A stretch of 64,000 bases of DNA from Ophiura sarsii (GCA_035610835.1 CM069446.1:51809625-51873624); one strand, 5' to 3'. Shown: positions 1-13,334, numbered from the stretch's first letter. The notes: generated from the letters alone by a model not told the origin. Numbers and translations are program-made.

Positions 1-26
1 CTAGAAAGAAAGATTTTAATTGACAA

Positions 27-235
27 TGCCTAAATGTCATTTTCAAATAAACCAAATTTGAATCGTCCGCAAGAGTGTGAGCGTGAGGGATGAAAATATA
101 TGTCTAAATGTATTTTTAATGAACCAAATTTGAATCGTCCGCAAAAGTGTAGGGATGAAAATATATGCCTAAATGTCTTTTTTAAATGTACCAAATTTGA
201 ATCGTCCGTAAAAGTGCAAGCGTGAGGGATGCTAA
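27..235. repeat. Tandem repeat, three ~70-bp units
   Basis: Three head-to-tail units share the block CCAAATTTGAATCGTCCG followed by a variant of AAAAGTGTGAGCGTGAGGGA and then ATATATGCCTAAATGT. Spacing is about 72 and 67 bases, the middle unit lacking part of the GAGCGTGAG segment. The open frame across it on the minus strand is a by-product of the repeat and is not called as a gene. Confidence 0.85.
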
Positions 236-239
236 ACAT

Positions 240-3200
240 GGAGTTGTGCTGTCTTAATGGCCGGTCAAGGGAAATCCTTTAACATCGTGCCGCACGGGTG
301 AAGTAGCATTTCCGAAAACTCTACTCCACTTCTATACTACTTCTAGAGAAAGGCTCCTTCGGCTTGTAGAAATTCTTCTACTCACTACAAGATTTTCCAA
401 ATTCAATAATTACATAAAGGAAACAGATTAGGTGACAACAAAAATCATTGAGAGTCTTCCTATCTGCAGGGATTCAATAGTTTGGGAATAAGAGACTATA
501 TGAATGATCAAAATTGGCAAAAAATGACACATTTTGAGGAGAAAATACATTTCATATTTGCTTTGATTTATTAACCCAAGATGTCAACGTTTTGGGTAAC
601 TTACAGGAAGATAAAATGTATAGGTAACATATATCTTTAAAGTGTCATTTTCAATGACAAAAATATGTATTTTTATTGAAGTTGCAATCATATTTCACCC
701 CAATGCCAAACTAACTCGCTTGACAGAAATCATTTATTACATCCATTTTTTCTTTTTTTCTTGAGTTCATTAAAATGTAAAAATGTTAAAAAACGTACCC
801 CTCCCGATCCCGAAGGCTTGAAATTAGATTCCAAGTGCTATGGTTCCCCAAACCCTCAATATGAATGAGAAACATGCTTTATACGATCTCTGCAACAATT
901 TGTGTCCTGTTATGTTTCTAAGACTTATAACAATTCTCGAGGCCTTTCTTTTTCCGTTTGGCCACCTCGTTTGGCAATCGCTAATTGTACCACGGATATT
1001 AATCCTGAAAGTAGTAATATGCATGTGTTAAGTTACTTGAATGCTGCCATTAGACAAAATAGCTTTTGGTTTAGATTAAAACGATATCTTCTGTGTAATC
1101 TGGGTGTGTATACAACAAATAAGCCTAATTTCTTAGAAAGTCATACTCTCTAATTGAAGAGCTGTTTTGCAAAAGGGCTTACTTACATCCAATTCTGCAT
1201 GTTACTCATTTGAAAATAACTCTCAAAAGAGTGGAAATAATTCCAAAATGAGCAAACTAATCATAAAACGAGCTGTCCCTCCACGAGCTCTCAAAAAGTT
1301 AGCTTTAGCTCTTTTACATTTAGAGAGTAATTTTAATCCATGATACAAATATTTCCTATTATACTCAAAGTATATGAAATGTTTTTGTAAAAGAACAAAC
1401 ATTCCATTTTAGTTTCGTTATCACGTTGTGTCGTCTGCCCGTAAAATGAGCATTAATATTGTCTCTTTGTGTAAGAGAATGACAAATTTCCACAAAAGGA
1501 CCAGGCATTAGAAGTTGTCTAAAAGTTTGGTGCCATAAAACAACAAAAAAGAAAAATTAGATGTCTTTTATTGGTTTAGATTGAACAAATACAGAGTTTT
1601 TTGCCATGTTTACGGCCTTTTCATCTGGAACGACAGACGACAGACACGATTTGTCTACACATACATATCATATTGGTTAAACACGCAATCGCAGATCTTT
1701 CAAATATCCCACATATTTTAATTTTAAATAAGCTCTAATTATCATCATTAAATTGTTGAGTTGGAAAATTGACTCCAATTTAAGCAATATGTTGAATAAA
1801 ACAGTTTCCAACCGTCAGTCAGTACCTGTTGTTTTAAAAACGATAACAAGGCTCGTAGTGTGTATTGTATTCCAGTTGCCTTTAAAATTTGAGCCCAAGT
1901 TTGACAGGTTGAACTGGCCATGACTCTAGTATTAGTAAGTTACGTCCATCCAACACCATTGACCGCATGCTGGGGGACCTTGAGTGTGGCAGCGGTGGAA
2001 CTGGTAGCAAGCCCGTAGGCGCTGCAGTCGTGCCACATGACGTGGCACACATGGTGACTTTCAGCCAGATTTGGGCTAGTTTTAAAACTAAAATCTGCTC
2101 TACGGATAATATATTGTGATTTTTTTTCTCTCGAAATTTGAACTTTTGTTTTCACAAAATATGATATAGCACTAGTTTCCATGACAAATTGAAGTTAAAA
2201 GTTGGAATTTCTTAACACAACAACATTTTTCAAAAGTAATATATAGGGCTTCTTGTTACACCCAGACTAAAGCGCTTTGAGCCATGCTTAGGACAGCGGT
2301 GGAAATGGTAGCAAGCGAGGGTGGTGTGAAATAAATCAGATAAAATGGTCTACGAGGGGATGATTTATTACCCTGGATAAAGCATCAAAGCCGTGGTCAA
2401 GAAAGTTGGATAACATACAGGGAACGGAACCGTAATGACCAGATCATGTTTTTGAATCAGACGCCAGATTGGAGAATGAAATTTGGCCGTCAATATTTAA
2501 CGTTTATCAACCCAATTTGTATGCCACTTTGGTGCACTCTGTACATATAAAATACTCCCTATCTCACGATTCGCTTGGCATTTCTTCGTTTGGTTAACTA
2601 TAATTTCTGTCCACGTAGTCTACCTGAAATATTCCCAATGTCCGCCAGTATTGTTTCTGATTTAGTGCACGAAATTTCGAGATGTTTTCTGTTTTCATTG
2701 TAAGTCACAAAAAAGCCTCATGAATGCGCAGCGTGTCTGTTCAAAATAACAAGAGATAGGAAAAGGAAGGTAGTCCTTCTTATATAGTTTCTTGTAGTTT
2801 ACATAACTTCATATATAAGATTCTAGGACAGGGTGGATGATGCTTGAGATCACTTGATAAACATTGTCTTGACATTTTTGACATTGTTGTTTTGTATTGT
2901 TAACCAGAAAAAGACTAGTCTTAAAGAATATATTTTCATAAGGGTACTTGTAAGCGACGGAAACCCTGTTTTACGGCCGAGATCGTGCTTTAAAGTAAAG
3001 AATCAATCGAGCGTTGGTTTGGGTTTTTTCACGAAGAAATACTGGCTCAAACTGTAAACGAAACAAAGAGTGAAAAAAAGAAAACGAGATACATGAAAGC
3101 GTCATTAAGAAAAAAAAGCGAAAAATAATACGTGATTGTTTTTGAACAAATCCAGAATTAAAATAAAAAATCAATTTAAATAAAACTTTCTGGGTCTAAT

Positions 3201-3507
3201 AATTGTGGGACACCCTTGATGGGTAATAGTGATGTTACATTAATTATATCGTATGTGGGTCAATCCACTCCTTATATCATAATACACTGAGACAGCATAA
3301 ACACATCTTAATCGCTGTGTCTCTAATATATATACCTTAACTTGTGTGACTACTTTTAGAAAATAAAAATCTACTTGATAAGGTCGTTATAGTCTCGTGA
3401 TATTAAAGTCACGATTCTTTGTTTAAAGATCAACGAATTAGAGCAACACAAAACAGGTTAGTCTCAACTACTAGAGACACACGCTTCAAGATCAGGGGCA
3501 TCGCATG
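240..3507. other. No gene seen; AT-rich noncoding
   Basis: No open frame here resembles a known protein. Two small structures are visible: a 22-bp near-identical direct repeat (AGCGGTGGAANTGGTAGCAA) at 1991-2012 and 2295-2316, and a hairpin GTGCCAC-ATGAC-GTGGCAC near 2031-2049. Confidence 0.6.
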
Positions 3508-3768
3508 GCAGCCCTTTTATGGCAAAAGAATGTATCTTATATGTAGTTTTCTAACAGTATACTTCCTTTTAACATGATCAAATTTAGCTTTTTTCTCCAT
3601 AAATCATGTAGTAGTAAAAGGCAGTATATTACTTTTATTGTCTTTACAAGTTGCAACCTTTTCCTAAGTGAGGATTATTGAACCAAGTTCACACAATCCA
3701 TGTTAAAAGGAAGTGTATAATTCGGAAAGTACATATAAGATACATCCTTTTGCCGTAAAAGGGCTGAT
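3508..3768. repeat. Palindromic element with ~70-bp arms
   Basis: The left arm (about 3508-3576) and right arm (about 3698-3768) are inverted copies. Both contain GCCCTTTTAYGGCAAAAG, ATGTATCTTATATGTA and ACTTCCTTTTAACATG. A ~120-bp loop separates them. Length and structure suit a MITE remnant. No clear TSD was found. Confidence 0.7.
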
Positions 3769-4479
3769 GGGGGAAATGCCCGGCCACTAATCACACTACT
3801 TGCCGTCCCAATTGCTCTTTCCGGTTGCCGCCTAAAAACGAATATTTTGACTGATACATCTGAAACCAAATTGAGCTCGATTTAAACAATTTTGACTTTG
3901 GAGGACGTTGTGACAATTAAATACCTGTTCCACGGGCGGACGAAACTTCGAAGTATCCATCAATTTGACTAGTAGAAAATGTTCACCCTTGGCTTTATGT
4001 GACCGGGGTCTATGCCCGGGGCCACTGAACCTTTTGAATAAAGCGCAAGGCCAGTGCTTCCGAGCCCTGGGACATTGACCATTGGGTGACAGCGCATTGA
4101 GTGAGTGGGTGAGTGCCTACCCAATGCCTGAAAAAGGGGGCTCTTTGGGTGAAAGATTTACACAATTTTCCAAAAAAGGGGGTCTGTTAAAGACAAAGTT
4201 TAGGGGCGAATGTTCAATCCAACATGCATGCAAACGATGGCAGACCTGGGCTCGTTCACGAATATTCAAGGTTAATTATGCGTACGGGGCGCGAGGTTAC
4301 GTTAACATTCGAATGCCGCGACGAACGGTTAATGATGGATATCATTTAAAAAACGATATTTACACTGGTTTTAGGATGAAATAATTTATTTCCACCACGT
4401 CATGAATTGTCTTGAATAATATATTCAAATTCTATTTTACCAAATTTACGGCCAGTAGTGTCCACCGTCAGCTGCATGA

Positions 4480-5042
4480 GGGTGAGTCAGAATGAACGGG
4501 CACTTTTTGGCAAAAGCGCCATAGACATTTTAAGCCTGCATATTCAAAACCAATTTATTGGGTTACAAAGACCACTTTATTTGGCTTTCATTCAAAAAAA
4601 AGATTTTTTGAATTCGAACGCTGCGTCATATTGTTGCAACAATTTTAGTAGAGCCCGGTATTTTACAGTCATTCCACGGAATGGCAATAACACATAGTAT
4701 TGTTGGCTGCCTGATTTAAAGGTGCTATTAATCAATGACATGCATGAATCTAGTGAAACCTGAAAAGGCACATGCATTTTGGATGCAAAATTTTGAATTG
4801 ATTGAAAATAAATAGAACTGTGAAATTATGAGTAATAAAAAGTCTGAATTCAAGAAAGAAAAGTGAAAGGAGGTATATCTGCTGATTCAGAAAGCAAGCC
4901 TCATTCTAATACATTAATACAACCATCCCGTAGATTGGCTTCAAAAGTTGAGGCTTTACTAAAATTAGGGTAACATGATAACAAAATGGACGATCTTTGT
5001 AACGCTTTTGTCAAATAAAGTGCCCGTTCTTTCTCACTCACC
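4480..5042. mobile_element. MITE with GGGTGAGTCAGAATGAACGG ends
   Basis: Inverted ends of about 38 bp: left GGGTGAGTCAGAATGAACGG..., right read inverted GGTGAGTGAGAAAGAACGGG.... Both continue through CACTTT and GACAAAAGCG-like sequence. The first bases resemble the CAGGGTGAGTC ends of the mariner-like element at 16058-17579, so a Tc1/mariner relation is inferred. No TA duplication is clear. Confidence 0.6.
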
Positions 5043-6664
5043 ATGAAACAAGTCCACAGAGCGGTGTGAAACGTTAACACCCTGTTTAAGCAAGATGTGT
5101 ATCAAGTCTAAGATTTTTGCCAAACTTGGTCTTATTATTTTGCTAAAATTACTGTATAAAGATTTCTTTACAATGTGAAAAATATTGGTAAAACAAATTA
5201 GGATCCAACGGTAAACGGACAGCAATGGCATAATAATGTCATTCTCCAGCGTGTTCTTTATTAAAAGCGATCTAATTTATCTCTTATAAGGTTGTGTATG
5301 TATATTTTATTTGTATACGCAGTATTTGTTCATTGCCAGTTGTCACTATTGGTTACGCTTATTAACTATAAGTTGTAAAACAGTATAAATAACATGCACG
5401 TATTATCGACACGCATGTGCTCGACATTGAATGACGTCCACAATTATATGACCCGAATAAAATGTATCAATGCTTTAATTGAATTGGCAAACCCAGCTTC
5501 TTTGATTGCGCCAGGGAGCTGATTGAATTAAGAAACTAGGTCTTTAGCTACTAAACATCAGGTAATTGCTCGAAATTCATACAAGTCGCTCTTGACTTTT
5601 AACTCGCGACTAAATATACACACGTCTGTTGTATCAACTTCAGGTGGAAAAAGAGAGATTGAAATTGTATAGCTATAAAGTTTGAATCAGATAAGTGATG
5701 GTGGGCGGTGATAGATGCATTGTACTAGTTACATACTTACACACCGAACGCGCAGCACTTGGCGACCAGGTGTTATGGAATTCCATAGCGGTAGTAAACG
5801 CATACTTAACTGTAGTATACAGGGTGTCCCAGAATGATTTATACCGGGAAAGGTGCATTTACTTAGCTATGAATACAACTGTAATTTGTCAAGTTTGTTA
5901 ATTTTAAAAATCGGACGTTTCTAACAGAAAATATGGATTCTTTTGTAAAAGTGGTAAATTCCAAGTTTGAACAAAATTACCTATTTTAACAATTTGACCC
6001 AAAATTCAGTTTAAATTTGACTTTGGTGTAAAAACTAAATGTTTAGTTCAAAAGTTAAAAGGTAGATGACCCGATCACATTTTCGTAACACAGAATTATT
6101 TCAAACATACGGAGATTTTCATATCATATGAAAGCTCGTATTTTTCTCATCATCATACTGAAATTTGACGGCATAAATCGGTATAATTACGGAGAAATCG
6201 ATGAAATAACGTCGAATTACCGCGAATGGTGGTAACCACCCATATAGTTTGTGTACTACTCAATGGGTACAGTTCACAGCATCTTGTGCGTCTAAAATAA
6301 GAACCATTAGAGCTATGCAACTCAAACTTTGGAACACGACTTTTTTAAGGATGACCTTTCATGTAGAATAGAAAACTTCAAGTTGAAAATCGGAACATCT
6401 ACCTTTAATAGTTCAAAAGTTACAGCGCTTGATAAACTTCATGTTTTAGGGTTGATAGCCCCCTTAATTAAGCAGAGTAAACGACAATTGGCACTATTTG
6501 CCTAAATCTCTATTCTAATTAAATTGCATTGGTTGAACGCGTAATCGTGCATTTCCGTTAAAAATATTCATATTATAATATCATATGTCATGTTGTAATT
6601 GAATTTATTTCATTTCTAAAACCGTTGCTGTTGGAAAATCTACCCCAGTCTTGCTTACGTTATT
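5043..6664. other. No gene seen; one isolated mariner-like end
   Basis: At 5818-5846 a TA dinucleotide is followed by CAGGGTGTCCCAGAATGATT, which looks like a Tc1/mariner terminal repeat. I found no matching right end, so it is probably a truncated insertion. The remainder is AT-rich, without a recognisable frame. Confidence 0.5.
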
Positions 6665-6668
6665 TTAA

Positions 6669-6866
6669 CACTTTCCATGCGGCTATTATTTCACCGTATA
6701 CAAAACAGCTTTTTCAGAAACCTTTCCCAACTTCCAAGGTCTATCTAAAGGATTAATGAATCAATACTAGGCATGTTTGTACTAATTTGAATTGAATTTG
6801 ACATTTTTGACACATATTTGTGAAATTATGGAATGTCGTCTGCGGACGCCTGCCGCGTGGAAAGTA
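6669..6866. mobile_element. piggyBac-like MITE, copy 1 (TTAA-flanked)
   Basis: The element is bounded by TTAA on both sides (6665-6668 and 6867-6870). Its ends are CACTTTCCATGCGGC and, inverted, TACTTTCCACGCGGC. It shares internal blocks such as AAGGTCTATCT and ATGTCGTCTGC with the copy at 30384-30622. TTAA duplication is the hallmark of piggyBac elements. No transposase frame is present, so it is non-autonomous. Confidence 0.75.
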
Positions 6867-7153
6867 TTAAGATCATTAAAAATGGTGACATACGTCCAAT
6901 TCGAGTTATGTCATTGACTCGAGACGTCACAGCAGTGACATTGATGCTAGTCAATAGGTAGCAGCAGGGCTATGACTCTCATATCTGCCCATTGTTGAGA
7001 TTTGGTTCACAGTATAGCGCACTCTATCAGTTCTTCACCCAGAAGTTAAGCGTAAACTGGCAATCATTCGTTGTGTATGAATATTCATTCATGACTATTC
7101 ATGACCTCACACGATGTGATCGTCGCGATCCGACGTCCCAACTGATCTGATTA

Positions 7154-7820
7154 CTTGCTTACTTGATTAATTCGGGTCGTGTCCCCGATCTACGATGTTT
7201 CTCCACACTCTTCTGTCGTTCATTGCTGTATTTATGCTACTCGTCTCCAGTCCAGTATCTTCCTTGAGTAGATCGATAAATGTCAGAGCAGGTCGTCCCG
7301 GCTTTCTTTTGCCATCCTCACTTCTGTAACAGTGGCCAGCAAACCTTGTTCGTCTCTTCCGGATTTTGGGAAGGTCACCATACAGTTGGGTGTTTGGTAT
7401 ATGTTGTTTCCAGTTGACATTGAGTACTGCTCGCAGCATTCTGGTGAAGCAGCCATCTATATAGCTCTTTCTGTAGCTTGGGAGTAATGGTCCAAGCTTC
7501 GCATCAATATAGCAGAACTGACTCCACCGTTGAGGCAAACAGGCGAAGTTTGAATTTTCGAGATAGAGTTGACTTCCATATTTTGTTCATTTTGCCACAC
7601 GCTCTCCATGCTGCTGCTTTGCGTTGCTTAATGTCTTTTGCCTTACTCTCCATCCAGGCACCAAGATATTTAAAATCTTGAACTTCCTCCAGCTTGTTGC
7701 CATCATTTGTCTGTATGGATTCCTTCTGGCTCTGGTTATATGACATAAACTTGGTCTTGCTAGCATTCATTTTGAGACCGACCTTTGCTACTGATGTCTC
7801 AACTCTTTGCAGCAGATCTG
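7154..7820 (-). pseudogene. LINE reverse transcriptase C-terminal relic
   Basis: Minus-strand translation gives the C-terminal part of a non-LTR retrotransposon polyprotein. Upstream is a segment with NASKTKFM and FKYLGAW, then WRACGKMNKIWKS and a VESVLLY block (7770-7504). A second segment in another frame (7538-7167) has GCFTRMLRAVLNVNW, LYGDLP, RFAGHCYRS and GKRKPGRP. These are familiar from LINE proteins of marine invertebrates, downstream of the catalytic site. The copy is 5'-truncated, frameshifted near 7500-7540, has lost the stretch normally found between GHC and GRP, and stops near 7820 without the FADD catalytic core. The LINE clade is not assigned. Confidence 0.85.
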
Positions 7821-9246
7821 ATTACAATATTCATAAAATGCAAATAACGCCACGCCCCTCCTCTGTCACTGCCAGACGAAGCCATCCACAATGTAAAATT
7901 CCTATTTTGTTCTACGTAAATTAATTTCAAATAACCAATTCTGAATGTTTCGTGTCATATAAGAACTAAATTCTGCCATCATCAAAGCAAATCAGTTCTA
8001 CTCTAAATCACAATCAGCTTTTTTTACCATTGATGTACTATTTCTGTGCCACAAATCATATTATGAGCCGATAAAAACCACCACGTCTCATGTCGTCTGG
8101 TTTGCTACGACCATGATAGTGCGCCCCCTATCCCCTATAAAACCTTCACCCGTGAATTTGATTTTTGTAAGCGAAATTTTGTCTGAGGAGTGACCTATCC
8201 CATGATTATATAATCCCTGGTAGCAGTTTTTTTCTTCTTTCTTGTACACACCTTAGACAGTCCAACTATAATTGTATACAGATAATTTTTTGTGTAGATT
8301 AACAAAACGTAGCGAATGTGACAATGACAAATTGATCATGTTACCTTTATCAACACGTCTTGATCTACTTAACGATATCAAACTTCATCGTGCTGAAATC
8401 ATCATCACGTCAAGAAATTAAAAATTATATTCTATCTCACATTTTGTGCACACATTCACGCTCGCCCACTTTTACCCCCGCCTTACTTTAAATATAAAAC
8501 GCCGATTATATGGGTAACTAGCTCAGGGCGTATATGAGCGTGTATATGTTAGCGCTAGCGCTGTGACTCGTATTACTGCTTGCGAAATAGAGCAACGTCA
8601 TGTATAATAACACAATGTATTGATTTGTTTGGTAAATTGTAAACGGAATACAATCAGGCGATATACCCGGGGGATTAGTTTCAAAGACGAGTCACGACCC
8701 GAGATAGCCAATAGGAATGCACCTGTTTTGGTGCGGTATTTTATATGTCTGGACTTCAAATTTAGGTTGCGTATATCATGACTCAAGATCATTCTGAACT
8801 GCAATAGAAACTTTTCCAATGCAAGGACACAAATTAAAGAAGCGAGAAAAAAAACAGTCGCTCTTTTAACTAAATTCGCCACTCTTATCCCGCACGCATG
8901 CTTATATAGGCTAATTTGTGGCCTAACCCAAGCAGTCCTGCCCATCAAGACTTACGAGTTCATATACCCTCACCCCATGCGCGCGGGAACGACCGCTTAT
9001 ACTAATAAACAGACAATAAAAAGAGGAAGTAAATTGAGAGTAAATTGACCGGTGGTCTTCTTCGTGTGATTCTTGATTTATACGGTGGATTGTGCTAAAT
9101 ATAACTCATGTCTGGTATATATCGCCGTATAAAGTGAATGGTGAAAATGACTTTTACACTGGAGGCTAGCGTATTGGGTTCGCAGCTCCGCCTCAGCTTC
9201 GTACCAGGGGCTCTAACTACGCTTGCCGGTCGGAAGCTATATTTAA
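7821..9246. other. No gene seen
   Basis: The stretch downstream of the LINE relic carries no recognisable domain. A 116-codon open frame on the minus strand (8598-8948) has no family features, and its composition does not stand out from background. Confidence 0.5.
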
Positions 9247-9678
9247 AGGGGCACTGAGAGATCCATTTCGGAGTGCGCCCTTAATTTTCATGGACGTTTT
9301 TGCACCTACGTAATACTTAGGCATATACTAACTACCCTCTTGGATCCGTTTATCTGAATTCGCGGTCCATCATGTAAACTTTCACGATCGAAATTATCAG
9401 CACCAATCGCCACATAAATTCAATGGAATTTCTATCTAGCGCCATCATTCAACCATTTCCCCATACATTATACCCTTCTTTCAAATTCTCGGCAATCTCT
9501 CAATTCTCATTTAACTGTTGGGAAGCACACTGATAGATGGCGCTGTAGTTGGTATGCCGGTGACTGCACGCAAGCGCTGCGCAGAATCGTTGGGAAAATT
9601 GTGCGGTTTCGAAATTCCTGCTATAAACTTACGTGAATATGTTCCATACATTTGAAATTCATTTTGTCCCTATCCATT

Positions 9679-9859
9679 GAGCGCAGATGTCTTAAGTGCA
9701 CTTTTGATGAATTTGAGATTTTGCATAATATGAAATGACTTTGACATTCTCGAGTTAGTGCACACATAAGCTAGCCTGCAAATGCATCTTTTGATGGTGA
9801 AAATTGGATGGCAACGTCTATCTCAAAATGAACAAAATGCACTTAAGACATCTGCGCTC
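9679..9859. mobile_element. Small MITE, 181 bp
   Basis: Ends are inverted copies of GAGCGCAGATGTCTTAAGTG, 28 bp in all with one clear mismatch. The centre is unrelated AT-rich sequence. The homologous repeat at 52066-53780 lacks it, which supports insertion. No confident TSD. Confidence 0.65.
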
Positions 9860-10300
9860 CAAGCACTCGAATTATAAATGTGTTGCGCATTATTTTCGCA
9901 AAGCTGTTGACCCGGGCTGTTTACGAATCAACGCTCACGTAACCATGACAAAACCTTAACTCGTTGGGTAGCACACTGAGAGATGGCGCTATTTAACAGG
10001 ACCTGTTGTTTACACACAGACAATATGGCGGCCATGAAAGTTCAATAGTGGCAAGACCCCTGGTATCGTAAGAATACTTGGACAATACACCGGCAAAAAT
10101 AGCTTGAACGATCTCAATCCGCGTTTATTGGAAAAGAAACCCGTTATTTTCTTCTCTCGAAGTTTGACTTCAAATGTCATATTTCGTAGAAGAAATTCAT
10201 TTATATAACATAAATCAAAGTGTCAATGTATTACTAATAAAACAACGTTATGTGTGACAAAAATAAAAGACAAAGACAAAAATAAGTGTCGAGCGGGGGG

Positions 10301-10372
10301 CGGGCGTCCGAACCCGCGCGAAAGTAGACTTTATGGTAGAATGGCAAGGGAATTAATTTCCCGCTATACCAC
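10301..10372 (-). repeat. tRNA-like block (A and B boxes)
   Basis: On the minus strand, TGGTATAGCGG resembles a pol III A box of the Asp/Glu/Gly tRNA type, and GGGTTCGGACGCCC resembles a B box, about 50 bases apart. No acceptor stem closes, so this is a tRNA-derived repeat head and not a tRNA gene. The matching position in the copy at 53210-53290 carries a different, Ser/Leu-like tRNA block. Confidence 0.5.
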
Positions 10373-10720
10373 ACTAAATGTGGCGGCGTAGAATTTTACA
10401 AACGCCTAATACTTATTATATTTTCATCATTCCTACCAAAACCATAAAACTAAACAATGGCCAGAATATCGTAAAGTACTAGGCCAATATATTATTGGCT
10501 ATGACTATCTTTTCTACCATTTCCCCCTCAAAATAACGGAGAATACTATGATATTTTGAGCTAGCTACACAAGTGATTAATTTGAAATGACCGATTATGT
10601 AATATTTAGAATTTGTCGATTGGTATCCGCGATTACGCGTTTTTACAGCAATACGAATTGGCACATTTAGGCAAATCATAGCCAGCGTCGTCTGGTTGTA
10701 TATGACACATGCGCAGTATT

Positions 10721-11274
10721 ATAGGCGTTTCTTATCCCAAAATTGATAGAATCTCTGTTCATACGTTCAATCCGGAATATCTGATAAATGCATCGCAGCA
10801 GCTGCCCAGACAACAAAAAAAAGATAAATTCAAACAAACCACTTCCAACGGTCACTAAACACCTTATTACAAGCATTACTCGTCCAAAATAAACACGACT
10901 CAATGGGCGTTATCTAATACTGACCTCTGTTACCCGAATCCCTGGTCATCAGAATCAATTTGAATAGAGCGGCATAAAAAGTGAAAAGGTTGACCATTTT
11001 TTAGATTTCCGCGTAATCCAATACCTCATTGTTGACACCGCGGGAAATCACGCGGCTATGCAGTATGCATGATATTTAAACAACCTGTATTTAACCGCTG
11101 GTATTTAACTTTATTGGTCAAATCTATGAAAAATTCGATCAAATGCTTCATCTTAAAAGTACGCATACAAAACCCCGATACCTAATCCTATTATTTGAAT
11201 ACCCTACAAAAACATTTCATGTTACTTACATTTGTTCTTATTTTTCTTCTTCTTTATTTCTGCCCTCTTTGCAG
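10721..11274. other. No gene seen; ends in a polypyrimidine splice acceptor tract
   Basis: Nothing recognisable except the last 45 bases, which form a pyrimidine-rich tract ending in TTTGCAG, a strong 3' splice site shape for the candidate exon at 11275. Confidence 0.5.
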
Positions 11275-11457
11275 ACGATTTTCCTGTACAACAAGATGCA
11301 ACACAAAACGATGATGACGTGTGGCAACAAATGGCGATGGTTATCCTGACGAGGGCGCTGCAGACACTTAGCGACAAAATGGCGACCCGTTTACAACCAT
11401 TGGATAAGAGAGGTGATGCCAAGCCTAGCGACATATCACAAACTACTGTTAGGAGGG
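11275..11457 (+). CDS. Candidate internal exon of a secreted peptide precursor
   Basis: A tract of about 40 pyrimidine-rich bases ending in TTTGCAG precedes this open stretch. If spliced there, the exon starts with two bases of a split codon and reads DFPVQQDATQ..., then an amphipathic helix-like run containing ALQTLSDKMATRLQPLDKR, then DAKPSDISQTTVRR. Two donors are possible, both leaving phase 1: after 11412 (GAG|GTGATG) and after 11457 (GGG|GTGGGT, better at position +5). Each puts a dibasic pair, KR or RR, right at the junction, as in prohormones cleaved by convertases. A phase-1 intron after a signal-peptide exon is common in neuropeptide precursors, but no signal-peptide exon was found. 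Family not recognised. It may be chance; confidence is low. Confidence 0.33.
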
Positions 11458-11499
11458 GTGGGTAGTTTAGTTTAAAAAAAATCAATCGATGAATTTGTC

Positions 11500-12049
11500 G
11501 ATTGATCGATAGTTAACCAAACTATCTAATACTATGCAAGAAGTTGTGAGTATGAAACGATCAAACAATCAATTTTTATGTTGTTCAAGTGGCTTGAAAA
11601 TTTAAACAGAAATCTCACAAATCCGATTTATTTGTATAGTATTACTGGGGATAGATGTAGTAACATGTTGCATGAAGTATTGGTCTTTTTGAAGAATGGT
11701 GGACACAAAAATTATAGAGGGCAGTATTTAAAATGGGCATACTAAATAGGAGAGGGCGTACTTCCGAGTGGGTAAAACCCTAGAAATACAAAGTCGGGTG
11801 TGCAGTGTTCGCCATACCTCTAAAAGGCTTTTTGTAATCCAAGTCATAGTAATCTTGAGGCTTGATGGTTTATTAGACTACTCATAAATGTGCAATCAGC
11901 GCGCAATTGTCTGCAAATGCTGCTGTCTTTCTCAACACATGTCTGGTATTGATTAGGTATCTAGGGAGCACATCACTAATTCGGTCGTGCGCGGCACACA
12001 TCCGGCAAAACTTGAGTTCGGTAATAAAGGGTTCAAAAGAAGTCTGCTT
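11500..12049. other. No gene seen
   Basis: AT-rich sequence within the intron proposed for the candidate precursor. No motif stands out. Confidence 0.5.
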
Positions 12050-12612
12050 GCATAACGCTACACACAATTGAACGTTTTGAGAGATTGAAAAACCTTTAAA
12101 AAGCAAAAACAATTGGCTACCCATAGAAAGTTTTTCCATTTCAATATCATTATTACTTTTTCCCAAATAGTCACATTTCACATAAATCATGTTTTAAAAT
12201 AAGTGGCACTTTTCAAGATTCTATACCAGTTTGTGTGCATAAATCCACACACGATTAGGCGTTTTGAGAGATTGAAACATTTACGAAAATGAAAAACCCT
12301 TGGCTACCCCTTTTCATGGTATTACTTTTCAACGATACAGGGAAGTTATTGACGTGAATGTTGGGCACTATTGGCTAGTAATGCATGGAATGACATAATT
12401 TTATTTTTAATTTCAAATAAGGACCAGCTCAAAAAAGAAATAACTTTCTTTCAATTGAAAATAAAGACAATTGAAATTAATTTTAAACAGCAATTGTTTT
12501 TGTAACTTTCTTGCATAAGATTTTGAAAAGTGCCACTTTTCTTTAATTGATAGCCAAGTGTTTTTCCTTTTCATAAACGTTTCAATTTTTCAAAATGTAC
12601 ATTTGTGTGGGG
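12050..12612. repeat. Degenerate palindromic repeat cluster
   Basis: The block ACGTTTTGAGAGATTGAAA... followed by GGCTACC occurs at about 12062 and 12258 on the plus strand and inverted at about 12540-12612. AAGTGGCACTTTTCAAGATT at about 12200 is matched inverted at about 12520-12541. This is a partly duplicated inverted-repeat element. It lies inside the intron proposed for the candidate precursor gene. Confidence 0.55.
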
Positions 12613-13334
12613 AGTTATTTAAACAAACGTGATCGAATTTTAGGTGGGGGGCTTTTGTTTTTAACCCTTTATATAGTTCCTATTTAACGGAATGAATGGG
12701 CCAAAGTGGCATCAATTTTTTTAATGTGTTGATATCAATTTTTTGTTCTAAGGATTTTCTTAATTATATTAATAATGATTAAGAAAGATAACACGTCAAT
12801 GTTAGCTGAAATACTATTCTACCGGCCGATTTACAAACATGGTGTAGCGCGGATGATAACCGAAAAATAAGCCACGAAATCACAAAGTTAATTGGCTTTA
12901 AAAGAACAAATCTTGACTGCGATTTCGGGTTGATTTTCAGATATGTTAAAATATACACAAGATAACATACCATATCCAAATTTGATTGATTAAAATCACT
13001 AGCACATTGGATTAAGAGCGATTTGAATTGACTGTAATAGTGTGTAAAGTCAATGGGGGAATGATTTAGAAGTTAACGGTAGCATGTCATATGTCGTTAC
13101 ATAAAATCCCATTTTAAGCCTGCAGCCACTTGCTACAAGTGACGACCGATCGCTACAGATTGTTAACCATTTGATTTCAATGTCATTCTATGAAAAAAAT
13201 TACGTCATTGATTTATATTTAAAATCATAATTGTCGAGCTTCTTAAACGCAGCAACCAGCTAATAAATGTATGTAATGCTCTTTATTTCGAAATAGAAGC
13301 TTATTTGTTTCTGTGTTTTACCGATTTTTTACAG

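Larger units (their letters stand above)
9247..10720 (+). repeat. Composite dispersed repeat, copy 1
   Basis: Diverged copy of the repeat at 52066-53780, in the same orientation. Shared landmarks in the same order: GGGGCAYTGAGAGAT, GCACCTACGTAATACTT, CAGCACCAATCGCCACATAA, ATCTAGCGCCATCATT, GTGGCAAGACCCCTGGT, a tRNA-like block on the minus strand, and an end module with CGCGATTACG and CGTCGTCTG. The two copies differ by insertions, including the small palindrome at 9679-9859. No coding capacity is visible. The tRNA-like block suggests a SINE-related origin for part of it. Confidence 0.7.

Noticed and set aside
4082..4384. 100-codon plus-strand frame
   Set aside because: No recognisable family; the DNA has the look of dispersed repeat sequence (AAAGGGGGCTCTTTGGGTGA) and no splice context helps.
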